From positions 1 through 62,229 of the forward strand of contig NZ_JXAK01000045.1 in NCBI RefSeq assembly GCF_000829455.1: 62,229 nucleotides of DNA. The letters run 5' to 3'. This DNA comes from Gordoniibacillus kamchatkensis. Its GTDB lineage: Bacteria > Bacillota > Bacilli > Paenibacillales > NBRC-103111. Below, in pieces: positions 20,592 to 28,811 of the stretch. The position numbers were made by a program, and so were the translations under genes. The notes beneath the pieces are model-generated. The model was given only the letters and a program-made list of their open reading frames with translations, searched no databases and was not told where the DNA came from. Position 1 is the first letter of the stretch, and each line of letters starts with the position of its first letter.

Positions 20592-23039
20592 CTAGACACT
20601 CCAAAGTTTGACTACAGCCGGTTTAAAGCCTTTGGAACAAGCCGTCACCGTTATTTCGCCGGGCGCCGAACGCGCTTGCAGCAGCACCGTGGCGATGCCG
20701 GCTTCCGCGTGCACCGGGTTTTCGCCAACAATGACAGCCGGGCCTTCAATGTCAAACACAACCTCATCGGTTGCGAAGGGCACGACGGTTCCATTCGCAT
20801 CCTGAATTTCAGCGTAGGCAAAAACAAAGTCGGCGCCGTCCGCGGCAAGCTCTTTTCCGCTCTTGTCGATGCGGATGGAAAGCACCTTGGGCTCAAGAGG
20901 GGTCTTCACGACGCAAACCGCCGCTTCCTTGCCGCCGATGCGCCCGACGGCCCTGAGCTCCCCCGGCGCATACGGCACATCGGTAAATGTAAACGGGGCC
21001 CGCTCCAAATTACGGCAATTCCCCCCGTCATGCGGGAACACCTTTATATGGCCGGCATCTGTTTTCGCCGGAATACCGGCGGCCTTTCCCTTATGCTGCT
21101 CCTCGTCCGTTAGCCAATAATCCACTTCGTAGCCTGTAATGCGCTCGCCGTATTCCGTGTCCGGACCTTGGTCGGGTTTTCGCACGCCAACCGATTTCCC
21201 CTCGACAAACAGCTCGACTTCGTCGCAGTTGGCATATACGACAACCTTTGCCGGCGAGGCGCGTTTCGTCCAATAATTCGCAATGTACACCATCGGTCCG
21301 CTGTCCACGTTTTCATGAAAAATATTCGGCTTTCTCTGACTCTGATAAAAATAATAAACGAATTTGGGCAGCCGAAACGTATTCAGCGCCCCGCATTCCG
21401 ACAACCGGGGATAACAGCCGCGGTTATGGTCGATGCCGACCCAGGAGGCGTCGCCGAGCGACCACCGGTTGCCGCGGTTCCGGTTCAGCGACCATTGATA
21501 ATTCCAGGCTTGCAGCAGCAGCTTCTGCTCCCCGGCGCCGCGCGGCACCCGGCTTGTGCTCTCATGACCGCCGAATTCGTAGTCTCCGTATTCCCTGTCA
21601 AAGCCCCCTTTAGCGGGAAGAACGTCCTCGAGAGGGCGCGATAAAGCTTCTTCATTCCATAACGTATAGGGTACATCAAAGTTGACATAGGAAGCATTTT
21701 GCCGCCCGATCGTATCTCCCGATGTAAACATCTGATCCCCCGGGTATTCTTCATGGGCAATCAAGTGGCATTCACGGAAAAAATCGTCCGTCGCTCCTCT
21801 CCTCCCGGAATACGTTTCGTTCAAACTGACCTCCCACATGATGACGCATGGATGGTTCCGGTCGCGGCGGATCATATCGCGAATATTTTGCCGGACAAGC
21901 TCCTGAAACTCTCCTTCCTCGCAATGCTGCCAGCCGGGCGTCGGTTCCGCGACCATCAATCCGAGCTCGTCGCAAGCGTCGAGGAAAGCTGGCGCCTGCG
22001 GGTAATGTCCGAGCCGGACGAAGTTAAACCCGCCCTCTTTCAGCTTCTTCGCGTCGCGATAGTGAGCGTTGTTCGAAGCTGCGTTGCCGAGATAAGGAAA
22101 CTGCTGGTGGCGGTTCGTTCCGCGGATGATCAGCCTTTCGCCGTTGATCGTAAAGCCGTCCGCTTTGCTGAACGATATCGTGCGGATGCCGATGCTAGTA
22201 TAAACTTCATCGGCCGGTTGGCCGTCGGCGACGATGATCGTTTGCAAAGTGTACAAATACGGGTTGTCCGGGTTCCAAAGTTGCGGGTGCGCCAGTGCCA
22301 ACGATAGGGCGAACGTCCGGTCTTCGCCTGCGCGCAACGTTTCGGCAGAGCTTTCATTGGAAGCGACAAGCCGGCGCTGTTTGTCGAGAAGCGATGTCAC
22401 GACTTTGACTTCCTTTGCGGCATCGTACTCATTGAGCACATGAGTCCGAACCGCGATCGTTGCCGATGCTTTCGAAACGTCGGTATACCGGACGAAGATA
22501 CCCCCTCCCGCCGGCTTTCCTTCGTATACGGCGTCCGTGATATGAAGCTTGTCCGTTATATGGAGGTGCACGTTGCGGTAAAGCCCGCCGAAATAGGAAT
22601 AATCCAGGCTTTCCAGCGGCTTGCCGGGCGGTATGGCTCCGTTGTTGCGGTTGTCGAGCCGGATTGCGATCACGTTTTCCGCTCCGAATTCAACCTCGTC
22701 GGTGATATCGATCGTAAACGGCAAATAGCCGCCTTTATGATTCCGCTTGAATTTGCCGTTGATCCATACGTCAGATTCCTGCATGGCAGCTTCGAATTCC
22801 ATAAAGAGCTTCTTTCCCGCGTTTGCTTCATCGACGACAAAAGTTTTACGGTACCAGCATATCCCTTGAAAATGAATGTCAACATGAAGCGGTTCGATTT
22901 TCGGAGTATGAGGCAAGATCACCGTTTCCCAGCCGTCGTCGGAAATACGCCGCCGTTCGGCTTCCTGCACGTCCTCGCGAATAAACTTCCAACCCTTGTT
23001 AAAATTTATAGTTTCTCTGCCGCGATTCAAATGCTTCAT
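20592..23039 (-). CDS. Glycoside hydrolase family 2 protein (beta-galactosidase/beta-glucuronidase type)
   Basis: An 815-residue intracellular enzyme with no signal peptide. Order: sugar-binding jelly-roll (about 10-165; ending GGLYRNVHLHI), Ig-like domain (about 170-290), (beta/alpha)8 catalytic domain (about 290-570) with FNFVRLGHYPQ, and C-terminal beta domains including a Big_4-like region at about 720-815. The acid/base is Glu408 in SLNETY, and Glu483 in REYGDYE is the best candidate nucleophile, although the motif departs from the more usual SEYG. It probably hydrolyses a beta-linked oligosaccharide imported by the adjacent LplBC system. It is the first gene of set 2, with the permease genes 157 bases downstream. 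Substrate is not predictable. Confidence 0.9.
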   Translation of the reverse strand: MKHLNRGRETINFNKGWKFIREDVQEAERRRISDDGWETVILPHTPKIEPLHVDIHFQGICWYRKTFVVDEANAGKKLFMEFEAAMQESDVWINGKFKRNHKGGYLPFTIDITDEVEFGAENVIAIRLDNRNNGAIPPGKPLESLDYSYFGGLYRNVHLHITDKLHITDAVYEGKPAGGGIFVRYTDVSKASATIAVRTHVLNEYDAAKEVKVVTSLLDKQRRLVASNESSAETLRAGEDRTFALSLALAHPQLWNPDNPYLYTLQTIIVADGQPADEVYTSIGIRTISFSKADGFTINGERLIIRGTNRHQQFPYLGNAASNNAHYRDAKKLKEGGFNFVRLGHYPQAPAFLDACDELGLMVAEPTPGWQHCEEGEFQELVRQNIRDMIRRDRNHPCVIMWEVSLNETYSGRRGATDDFFRECHLIAHEEYPGDQMFTSGDTIGRQNASYVNFDVPYTLWNEEALSRPLEDVLPAKGGFDREYGDYEFGGHESTSRVPRGAGEQKLLLQAWNYQWSLNRNRGNRWSLGDASWVGIDHNRGCYPRLSECGALNTFRLPKFVYYFYQSQRKPNIFHENVDSGPMVYIANYWTKRASPAKVVVYANCDEVELFVEGKSVGVRKPDQGPDTEYGERITGYEVDYWLTDEEQHKGKAAGIPAKTDAGHIKVFPHDGGNCRNLERAPFTFTDVPYAPGELRAVGRIGGKEAAVCVVKTPLEPKVLSIRIDKSGKELAADGADFVFAYAEIQDANGTVVPFATDEVVFDIEGPAVIVGENPVHAEAGIATVLLQARSAPGEITVTACSKGFKPAVVKLWSV

Positions 23040-23094
23040 CGTCTCACCCCTAAAAGCATTTTATTTTGTTCGGGGCTTTATAACTACTGCATTC

Positions 23095-23105
23095 ATCAAC
23101 GAAAC
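23095..23105 (-). promoter_or_regulatory. ATCAACGAAAC motif upstream of the GH2 gene
   Basis: Second copy of the 11-mer at 20470-20480, 56 bases upstream of the GH2 start. See the paired entry; weak evidence of shared control within set 2. Confidence 0.35.
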
Positions 23106-23242
23106 CTGCATTCTAGCAACGATCTTCTCTATTTCACTTCCTTTGGCCCGATTGCACTCAGTCTTTTATTTTTCGAACATTTCCTCTTGCCATATTCATG
23201 AGCTCATTACCTGCTTTCCTTATGCCATCCAGCAATTCGAGC

Positions 23243-23380
23243 AATTTACCGTTTACAGGAAATACACTTGCAGGCAAAACCGTGAAGGCAACACAGTTCC
23301 GTCAATTTCGCGTCAAGAACGGCAAAATTGCCGAACAACACGGCTGCATCGATATGGCGACGATGTGGCGCCAAATTCGC
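23243..23380 (+). pseudogene. C-terminal fragment of a SnoaL-like ester cyclase
   Basis: The plus strand encodes LAGKTVKATQFRQFRVKNG followed by KIAEQHGCIDMATMWRQIR, which matches the C-terminal beta strand and helix of SnoaL-like polyketide/ester cyclases (pattern G.V..TQF..FRV.NGKI.EH...D...M..Q). The upstream part of the domain is missing, and the preceding bases have no recognisable coding content in this frame. The 490-base gap between GH2 and the DUF4386 gene therefore holds a gene remnant plus a hairpin. An open frame of 94 codons covers it, but I see no ribosome site. Confidence 0.6.
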
Positions 23381-23440
23381 GGCAATTATTGGCCGCCATG
23401 CGGTAAGACGCCAAAGCTGTCACCCCTTCGTCGTGCAAAA

Positions 23441-23476
23441 TGCAAACAACCGACCTTAACGGATCGGTTGTTTGCA
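23441..23476. terminator. Strong 13-bp hairpin, probable bidirectional terminator
   Basis: Perfect stem TGCAAACAACCGA / TCGGTTGTTTGCA with a 10-base loop. On the minus strand it is 55 bases past the DUF4386 stop (23532) and is followed by TTTTGC. It also follows the SnoaL-like remnant on the plus strand. Confidence 0.7.
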
Positions 23477-23531
23477 ATATGACATCGCCACTAAGTTCCT
23501 CAGTAGACAGCTCCCCCTTCTATCATTAATA

Positions 23532-24242
23532 CTAAGTTGCATTCGGCGCCCCTTCCATTTTAGCAAGTGCAGATGAATTGAATCCTTTGACGATGAGCCA
23601 TATCGCTAAAATCATTTCGTTTGCTGCAACCGGCAAACTTAACATGGCCCCCCAAGCAGAAATTTGACGAATGACATCGAACATTTCCAATATGGCTGCA
23701 AGAAAAACAAGTGCCGATCCTGTCATACCCAAGACGGGGATAAACCTGGGGACGAGCTTGGATTTGTAAAATATATAACTGTACATCATCGTGTTGATGC
23801 CCAACATGAAATTGGGACCAAGCAAAAATGTCCAATCATGCAATGCTCTTAAAACTGTACCCGAAGCTTGAAACGAGGCGGTATCCGGAGCTGCAGCTGC
23901 GACAAATTCCCGGCTTAAGGTCAATAGAGACAGTACACTGATTACACCAATAGTAATAATAATGGCTTCAAGAAACCTGAAACAAACATGCCAAAGTGCT
24001 ATTGTTTCATCGTATTTTCTTAAAATCGGAAACATTGTAGTCGCAGTACCAACCGCTGAGACGACAAGAATCAACTCCATAAGCGCTCCCAGTATCACCT
24101 GACTGCCATGTTCAGCCCCTTTAACCAGGTAATCCGGACCATTCAGGATAGGATCGTATAAAATAAGACCTATTATCGACGTCACCGCCGCAAGTATAAA
24201 CAGGACCCCTACAAGTAATGCACTCTTTTTGTGAGCAATCAT
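23532..24242 (-). CDS. DUF4386 family membrane protein
   Basis: A 236-residue integral membrane protein with six to seven hydrophobic segments. It is recognised by the DUF4386 pattern: N-terminal KKSALLVGVLFILAAVTSIIG, then DPILNGPDYLV, ALMELILVVSAVGTA, FRFLEAIIITIGVIS, and a central TSWLLGPNFMLG-like stretch (here DWTFLLGPNFMLGINTMMYS). The function of the family is unknown. It is followed upstream, with a 29-base gap, by a small XRE regulator and another membrane protein on the same strand, an arrangement seen often in Bacillales in which the XRE protein may control the membrane proteins. The start is ATG at 24242 with GAGGAGGC about 8 bases before it. Confidence 0.85.
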   Translation of the reverse strand: MIAHKKSALLVGVLFILAAVTSIIGLILYDPILNGPDYLVKGAEHGSQVILGALMELILVVSAVGTATTMFPILRKYDETIALWHVCFRFLEAIIITIGVISVLSLLTLSREFVAAAAPDTASFQASGTVLRALHDWTFLLGPNFMLGINTMMYSYIFYKSKLVPRFIPVLGMTGSALVFLAAILEMFDVIRQISAWGAMLSLPVAANEMILAIWLIVKGFNSSALAKMEGAPNAT

Positions 24243-24271
24243 CTGACTGCCTCCTCTATTGAATGATTCGA

Positions 24272-24511
24272 CTAACTTCCTGCTTGCAATTCTTCATGTT
24301 CTTCCTCGTAAGTGAAGACGTCCTCCACCTGCAGTTTGAAAACGCGCGCAATGCGAAAAGCCAACTCCAAAGAAGGCGAATATTTGCCCTTTTCAATCGC
24401 AACGACGGTTTGCCTTGTCACACCTACCAGGTCGGCGAGCTGTTGCTGGGTCATCTCGTTATGGTTAAAACGTAAGATTCGAATGTTATTGCTGATGTGA
24501 CTTTTGGCCAT
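24272..24511 (-). CDS. Small XRE-type helix-turn-helix regulator
   Basis: A 79-residue protein consisting almost entirely of one Cro/XRE helix-turn-helix: NNIRILRFNHNEMTQQQLA, then LVGVTRQTVVAIEKGKYSPSL and ELAFRIARVFKLQVEDVF. It belongs to the YozG/YvaO-type short regulators that typically sit beside a DUF2178-like membrane protein. The neighbouring membrane gene ends one base before this one starts, so the pair is translationally linked, and the DUF4386 gene follows 29 bases downstream. Cytosolic DNA-binding protein; its targets are probably this operon. Confidence 0.93.
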   Translation of the reverse strand: MAKSHISNNIRILRFNHNEMTQQQLADLVGVTRQTVVAIEKGKYSPSLELAFRIARVFKLQVEDVFTYEEEHEELQAGS

Positions 24512-24512
24512 C

Positions 24513-24959
24513 TTAAACTCCTTTCCGGTAAAGATAGAGCCGCCAGCTGATGCCGGCTACATCGGCTATGAATCCGGAAACAAACATAATGATGAACATG
24601 GAGGAAAGCGCCATTTGAAAAACCAGGGAGCCCATCGCAAGCAGAAATCCGAGTATGAACACGAAATAAGAGATTCTCATCGCTTTCAATTCGATAATCT
24701 TGTCGAGCTCGTCGGCAAAGGAAGGCGCCACTTCCTTTGTCACGATTCTGTTGATGATAATGAATATGATCTCAATGAGGAGTCTGGCGACCATCGATAC
24801 AGGGATGAGAATGAGGATCGCTGCTCCCCAGAAACGGAAAAGCTCCATCCCTTGCGGATTCATATCGATGTACCGCAAGACGACATTCCAGCTGTAGACG
24901 CCAAATACCACGATCGCGCTGAGCGGCGATACAATATTTTTCTTCTCTTGATAGGACAC
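24513..24959 (-). CDS. Small membrane protein (DUF2178-like) linked to the XRE regulator
   Basis: A 148-residue protein with four hydrophobic segments (about residues 10-27, 42-68, 95-115, 118-138) separated by a charged loop DELDKIIELKAMRISY, which is the recognisable pattern of membrane proteins paired with short XRE regulators. The stop is adjacent to the XRE start. Promoter expected in 24960-25100, where the AT-rich stretch ATATATAATTTG lies. Function unknown; a role in sensing membrane state or a peptide has been suggested for some such pairs, but nothing here shows it. Confidence 0.8.
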   Translation of the reverse strand: MSYQEKKNIVSPLSAIVVFGVYSWNVVLRYIDMNPQGMELFRFWGAAILILIPVSMVARLLIEIIFIIINRIVTKEVAPSFADELDKIIELKAMRISYFVFILGFLLAMGSLVFQMALSSMFIIMFVSGFIADVAGISWRLYLYRKGV

Positions 24960-25105
24960 CGAACATCTCCTCCGCTTATTTTCCTTTAATTAGCATGTAA
25001 AGTTTTCTATACATAATATATAATTTGAAATACATTGTGTCAAATATTTTTTACATCATGCTTGTTTGGCCCCAGCCCCCGTTCGGAACTTACACCCTAA
25101 AGATG

Positions 25106-25160
25106 ACGCCCATGCTGGGCGTACTAGCAAAAACGCCACCGCTATCATGCGGTGACGTTT
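25106..25160. terminator. Two successive hairpins in the intergenic region before the TetR gene
   Basis: Hairpin 1: ACGCCCA-TGC-TGGGCGT (25106-25122). Hairpin 2: AAACG-CCACCGC, loop TATCAT, GCGGTGA-CGTTT (25131-25160; one mismatch), followed on the plus strand by CTTGACC. They separate the TetR gene from upstream transcription and do not belong to a recognised riboswitch class. Confidence 0.5.
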
Positions 25161-25195
25161 CTTGACCCCTAGCGTCCGCTTCGACGGCCTTCCCC

Positions 25196-25232
25196 CTCGT
25201 TAAAACGAGCTTGCGAGGAATTGTGTTATAAT
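25196..25232 (+). promoter_or_regulatory. TetR gene promoter with 14-base inverted repeat
   Basis: An extended -10 TGTTATAAT at 25224-25232 precedes the TetR start by about 43 bases. A palindrome CTCGTTAAAACGAG (25196-25209) covers the -35 position and could be an operator. It does not resemble the 27596 palindrome. Confidence 0.5.
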
Positions 25233-25274
25233 TTAATCAATATCAGCGTTTTTGCCAGAAGGGGATATCAAGCC

Positions 25275-25868
25275 ATGCGGAAAGGTGAACAAACAAAACT
25301 CCGAATCATAGAGAAATCCGCTGTTCTGTTTAACGAAAAAGGTTACACCGGTACGACGATGCAGGATATTATAGAAGCGACCGGCTTGACGAAAGGGGCC
25401 GTCTATCGCAGCTTTGCCAGCAAGGATGAAATCGCCATCGAGGCTTTCCAATATGCCGGACAAGTGCTATGGCAACATTTCTCGGCGGCTGTCGAACATC
25501 ACAATACCGCGACCGGCAAGATCCTGGCCATGTGCGACGTATATCGGGATACCGTCCATAACCCCCCCATCCAAGGGGGATGTCCCTTCTTAAATACGGC
25601 GGTGGAAAGCGACCACTCTTTCCCCGTGCTGAAAGACCATGCTCTGGGGGCTTACACCAACATGTTGGGGTACATCGAATCCCTGCTGGTTCAAGGCGTG
25701 AACAATGGAGAGTTTCAAGCGGACATGAATACGGAATCCGTCGCTTCTTTTATATTTTCCTCCATAGAAGGAGGAATTATGGCCAGCAGGCTTACGCAGG
25801 ATAACCGTCATGTTGCATACGCCATGCAACATATCGAACGGTTGCTCTCGACCTACAAAGCCCAGTAA
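25275..25868 (+). CDS. TetR/AcrR-family transcriptional regulator
   Basis: A repressor of about 197 residues. The N-terminal TetR DNA-binding domain is clear: KLRIIEKSAVLFNEKGYTGTTMQDI then EATGLTKGAVYRSFASKDEI (about residues 8-52). The C-terminal ligand-binding domain carries the GGCPFLNTAVESDH motif (about residue 100) typical of the TetR_C subgroup that responds to electrophiles or aromatic compounds. I start at the ATG at 25275 with AGAAGGGG before it, not at the upstream open frame. It converges with the DJ-1-like gene (stop-to-stop gap 23 bases) and probably binds the 27596 palindrome upstream of the DUF2306 gene. Confidence 0.92.
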   Translation: MRKGEQTKLRIIEKSAVLFNEKGYTGTTMQDIIEATGLTKGAVYRSFASKDEIAIEAFQYAGQVLWQHFSAAVEHHNTATGKILAMCDVYRDTVHNPPIQGGCPFLNTAVESDHSFPVLKDHALGAYTNMLGYIESLLVQGVNNGEFQADMNTESVASFIFSSIEGGIMASRLTQDNRHVAYAMQHIERLLSTYKAQ

Positions 25869-25891
25869 AAGCCGGTTTTCAGCGACCATCT

Positions 25892-26908
25892 TCAGTCGAC
25901 TCGTCTGCCTTCAACTTTCGACGCAGGAAGCAACCCGGCTTTTGCGGTTCCAGTCATGATTCCTCCTTGCACGGTTACTTCGAACTTCAAATTCAAACGC
26001 ATCGGCTTCTTTACGCGCTGCGTCCACGTCAAGCGTGTACCATCCCAAGCCGGGCTTTCAAATTCAACAACTTCGTCGCCTTGCGTTGCCGTGCCGCGGA
26101 TGCGCCCGTCATTCGACGAGATGCGAAGCAAGACGGGCATCTTGCCGATCGGAGTTGCGATCGTCGTTTGCCAGCAGCCGTCGAGGACGTGAATTGGCTG
26201 CCGCTCAGCTTCCGTCACCGGATCTGGCAACGTACCGTCTGTCACATCCGGACTCGTCATAAAGCGGGTCGGCACCATGCCTTGCGGGCGCCACACCGTA
26301 CCCCGCCGCTCGTACTCGAATAAATGCTCGACGGCGTTGGCGATCTGAGGTCCGAGCTCGCGCTCAACCAAATACAGAGCCACGTCGAGTCCCGACGTCA
26401 CCCCGCCTCCGCTGACTAGCCGTGGTCCATCTTCGACTACTCTTGCTGCAATCGGAATGGCCCCGGTCGCTCCCAACGCAGCCATGCCGAGATGGTTCGT
26501 GACGGCGTGTCTTCCCTCCAACAAACCTCCCATGGCGAGCAGCAGCGAGCCGCCGCATACTGTCGCCACGGTGACGTCCTTGTTTTCGAAAGCTCGCTTC
26601 ATCAATGGCGTCAGTTCCGTCTCCATCGCCAACCTTAAAATGTACGGAACCGCATCTTCCGACTCCCCTTCCGGCTTGCCCGAAGCTCCCGGCACAAGAA
26701 TGATACCCGGTCGGCTCGGGTCCAGTACGGTTTCCGCTTCGATGGCGGGTCCATTCATGCCGCTCGGCACCGAGCGTTTCCCTTCCGCCGAGACCAGTTC
26801 CACTGTCATTTCTCCTCCGGAATACAACGCCGCGGCAGCAAACACTTCGTACGGCGCTATCGCATCCATCAGATCAAATCCATTGAATAAGACGACTTGA
26901 ACGTGCAT
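25892..26908 (-). CDS. DJ-1/PfpI-type protein with C-terminal beta domain
   Basis: A 338-residue protein. Residues about 1-195 are a DJ-1/PfpI (class I glutamine amidotransferase-like) domain with VQVVLFNGFDLMDAIAPYEV, the nucleophile elbow ATVCGGSLLLA (cysteine at about 109) and the GPRLVSGGGVTSGLDVALYLVERELG signature of the AraC-associated/ThiJ subgroup. Residues about 235-338 form a beta-rich domain (CWQTTIATPIGKMPVLLRIS; PMRLNLKFEVTVQGG) resembling a lipocalin-like or barrel domain. No signal peptide is present. The start at 26908 has AAAGGGG upstream; an earlier ATG overlaps the preceding gene. The gene follows DUF2306 by 28 bases on the same strand. A rearranged secreted paralogue lies at 61151-61978. 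Confidence 0.85.
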   Translation of the reverse strand: MHVQVVLFNGFDLMDAIAPYEVFAAAALYSGGEMTVELVSAEGKRSVPSGMNGPAIEAETVLDPSRPGIILVPGASGKPEGESEDAVPYILRLAMETELTPLMKRAFENKDVTVATVCGGSLLLAMGGLLEGRHAVTNHLGMAALGATGAIPIAARVVEDGPRLVSGGGVTSGLDVALYLVERELGPQIANAVEHLFEYERRGTVWRPQGMVPTRFMTSPDVTDGTLPDPVTEAERQPIHVLDGCWQTTIATPIGKMPVLLRISSNDGRIRGTATQGDEVVEFESPAWDGTRLTWTQRVKKPMRLNLKFEVTVQGGIMTGTAKAGLLPASKVEGRRVD

Positions 26909-26936
26909 CGGCACAAATCCCCTTTCGGTGCTTGGA

Positions 26937-27566
26937 CTAAGCTTTCTTATACACAATTCGGATGACAAGCTCGGCCAGGAAAATCAACAGTACGATCGAT
27001 CCGTATACGGCGATCTTGTAACTATCCGTGTAAGCTAAGCCGAAACCGCCATGGAACAGCGAAGTCAGAAGATGAATCGCGAGATTCGTGAAGACAAAAG
27101 CATAACTCCTCGTCATCCATTTGCGATGCGAAAGCACCTGTTTTTTCTTGATTTTCACTATTGCGACGATTGTAAAGGCCGCCCATATTATATTCAGCAG
27201 GTTAAACGCCATGCTGCTGGCTTTGCCTCCGGTCGCATACGGCGCCATATAGCCGGACGTGACGACGACGATCAACACGCACATAAGATACAAGTAACCT
27301 ATCATTCGATGGAGCTTGGGATACTTCATCCGAATCCAAGCCGAGAAGTTTGCGGCCCCCGCGACCATGCTCAAACAGGCAAATACGACATGAATGCGCA
27401 TCACCGTCAGCCAAGCATCTACATGCAATGTTCGTTTTAAATCAGTTTTGAGATGTAAAAATTCGGCCGCTTGCGGATCCTGAACGAAGTTGTGGTACAA
27501 GACGTATACAATAAAGATCATTACAACGGAAACCATGAGGAGATAAGCTTTTTTCGTGCGAACCAT
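26937..27566 (-). CDS. DUF2306 family membrane protein
   Basis: A 209-residue membrane protein with about six hydrophobic segments and the family features YLLMVSVVMIFIVYVLYHNF, RIHVVFACLSMVAGAANF, HRMIGYLYLMCVLIVVVTSGYMAPYATGG, and KKKQVLSHRKWMTRSYAF. The conserved histidines (in MRIHVVFA, KLHRMIGY and LSHRKWM) suggest a haem- or metal-binding helical bundle, but no function is established. It shares a 209-residue length and about the same sequence with 60500-61129. First gene of a two-gene operon with the DJ-1-like gene. A 17-base palindrome 30 bases upstream is the probable TetR operator. Confidence 0.9.
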   Translation of the reverse strand: MVRTKKAYLLMVSVVMIFIVYVLYHNFVQDPQAAEFLHLKTDLKRTLHVDAWLTVMRIHVVFACLSMVAGAANFSAWIRMKYPKLHRMIGYLYLMCVLIVVVTSGYMAPYATGGKASSMAFNLLNIIWAAFTIVAIVKIKKKQVLSHRKWMTRSYAFVFTNLAIHLLTSLFHGGFGLAYTDSYKIAVYGSIVLLIFLAELVIRIVYKKA

Positions 27567-27595
27567 ACTGCCATCCTTTCTTTCCCAAATTTTCG

Positions 27596-27612
27596 GACCG
27601 GACCGTCCGGTC
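27596..27612 (-). promoter_or_regulatory. Palindromic TetR-type operator upstream of DUF2306/DJ-1
   Basis: GACCGGACCGTCCGGTC, a perfect 17-base palindrome around a central C, located 30 bases before the DUF2306 start. The GACCG half-site and odd-centred symmetry are typical of TetR/AcrR operators. The convergent TetR gene (25275) is the obvious candidate regulator; no similar site is seen near 60500. Confidence 0.7.
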
Positions 27613-27724
27613 TCTTTTTAAGATTACAATAAGATCGTTCGGATTACATCCATGGAATTGTTACGTTTTTCGTACAACTAGGCGTTAATTCAGTCCTAAT
27701 GTTTGGTGAACACGCTTCTTGTAA

Positions 27725-27762
27725 AAATCAAAAGTCCAACCTCGCGGTCGGACTTTTGATTT
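27725..27762 (-). terminator. Rho-independent terminator after the arginase-like gene
   Basis: Stem AAATCAAAAGTCC / GGACTTTTGATTT extended inside by an ACC/GGT pairing, followed on the minus strand by TTTTTAC. It lies 114 bases past the stop at 27876 and ends the roc-type operon. Confidence 0.8.
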
Positions 27763-27875
27763 ATGGGACCCCTGACCCCGGGAACCGGCACCGGTCTTCC
27801 CGTGTTGCTTCCGCAGTATCTGCATCCGACTCCGCATAGTTTTTGCCGGCTTCCAAAATCAGTAATGCAGAGCAC

Positions 27876-28781
27876 TCATAAAATGCGCTTCCCCAGCAAG
27901 GAAGCGATCAGTCCAACTGCGAGCCGAGCAGTACGCCGGCTTGCATCCTGTAGCGAGTTGACTTCCACAACGTCTATGGAAGTAATGCGGCCCGATTCCG
28001 CAAGCAGTTCACAGGCAAAATGCGCTTCGCGATAAGTCAGCCCGCCTGCCACAGGCATGCCGACTCCCGGCGCTTCGAGAGGATCAAGGCAATCGGCATC
28101 GAAGCTGACGTGAATACCGTCCGTTCCGTTCCCGGCAATTTGCATCGCCTTTTCGATCACCTTCTGGATGCCCAACCGATCGATATCGTGCATTGTAAAG
28201 CACGTAATGCCTTCGGAACGGATCAGCTCTTTCTCAGCCGGCTCCACATCGCGAACGCCAATGATGACGACGTTATTCTTCTTTATCGGCGTGCCGTTAT
28301 GTGCAACATCACTCAGTTTCAAGCATGTTTTGCCTAATGCTGCTGCCAGCGACATCTCGTTGTAATGACCTGTCGGACTTGTTAATTCGGTGTTTAAACC
28401 GGCATGTGCATCAAAATAAATGACGCCCAAGTTAGCGAATTGAGTTGTGAGCCCTGCGAGGACTCCGATGGTTACGCTATGATCGCCGCCCAGTACAAGC
28501 GGCATCGTGCGGCTCAGAACCGCTTGCGATACCTGCTTCGCGACTTGCCTGCTCATTTCTATCACTTCAGGCATATGTTTCGCCGGACCATCGCTTGAAC
28601 GAGCGGCAGAAGGCGGCGGGCATTTCACCCTAGATTCGCCGGCAAGTTCGTAGTCTGTCTTGCGAATTTGCCTAATCAGATCGGCCTGAATCATGCTTTC
28701 CGGCCCTTCTTCCGCACCCGGACGTCCCGCTCCAAGGCCGAAGGGCACCAGAATGAGGCTGAGCTGTTTGTTGGCAGACAT
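27876..28781 (-). CDS. Arginase-family protein lacking a Mn ligand and the catalytic histidine
   Basis: A 301-residue ureohydrolase-fold paralogue (start ATG at 28781; GGGTGAT precedes). In mammalian arginase I numbering, which this chain happens to follow, His101 (GGDHS) and Asp124 and His126 (DAH) are kept, as is the SFDADCLDP motif for the second metal pair. Residue 128 is Gly (DAHAGLN; normally DAHxD), losing an Mn ligand. Residue 141 is Asn (TGHYNEM; normally GNIHGM), losing the catalytic His. The codons are GGT at 28398-28400 and AAC at 28359-28361. It probably does not hydrolyse arginine in the normal way and may be a partner of the intact arginase (30017-30928) or act on another guanidine. 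Third gene of the operon after RocF and RocD. Confidence 0.85.
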   Translation of the reverse strand: MSANKQLSLILVPFGLGAGRPGAEEGPESMIQADLIRQIRKTDYELAGESRVKCPPPSAARSSDGPAKHMPEVIEMSRQVAKQVSQAVLSRTMPLVLGGDHSVTIGVLAGLTTQFANLGVIYFDAHAGLNTELTSPTGHYNEMSLAAALGKTCLKLSDVAHNGTPIKKNNVVIIGVRDVEPAEKELIRSEGITCFTMHDIDRLGIQKVIEKAMQIAGNGTDGIHVSFDADCLDPLEAPGVGMPVAGGLTYREAHFACELLAESGRITSIDVVEVNSLQDASRRTARLAVGLIASLLGKRIL

Positions 28782-28811
28782 TATGATCACCCGTTTTCCT
28801 GTTCGATTGGC

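Noticed and set aside
27680-27692. Sequence CTAGGCGTTAA, like one end of the 69-bp repeat
   Set aside because: Only 11 bases match, and no second end lies nearby; too short to call a repeat copy.
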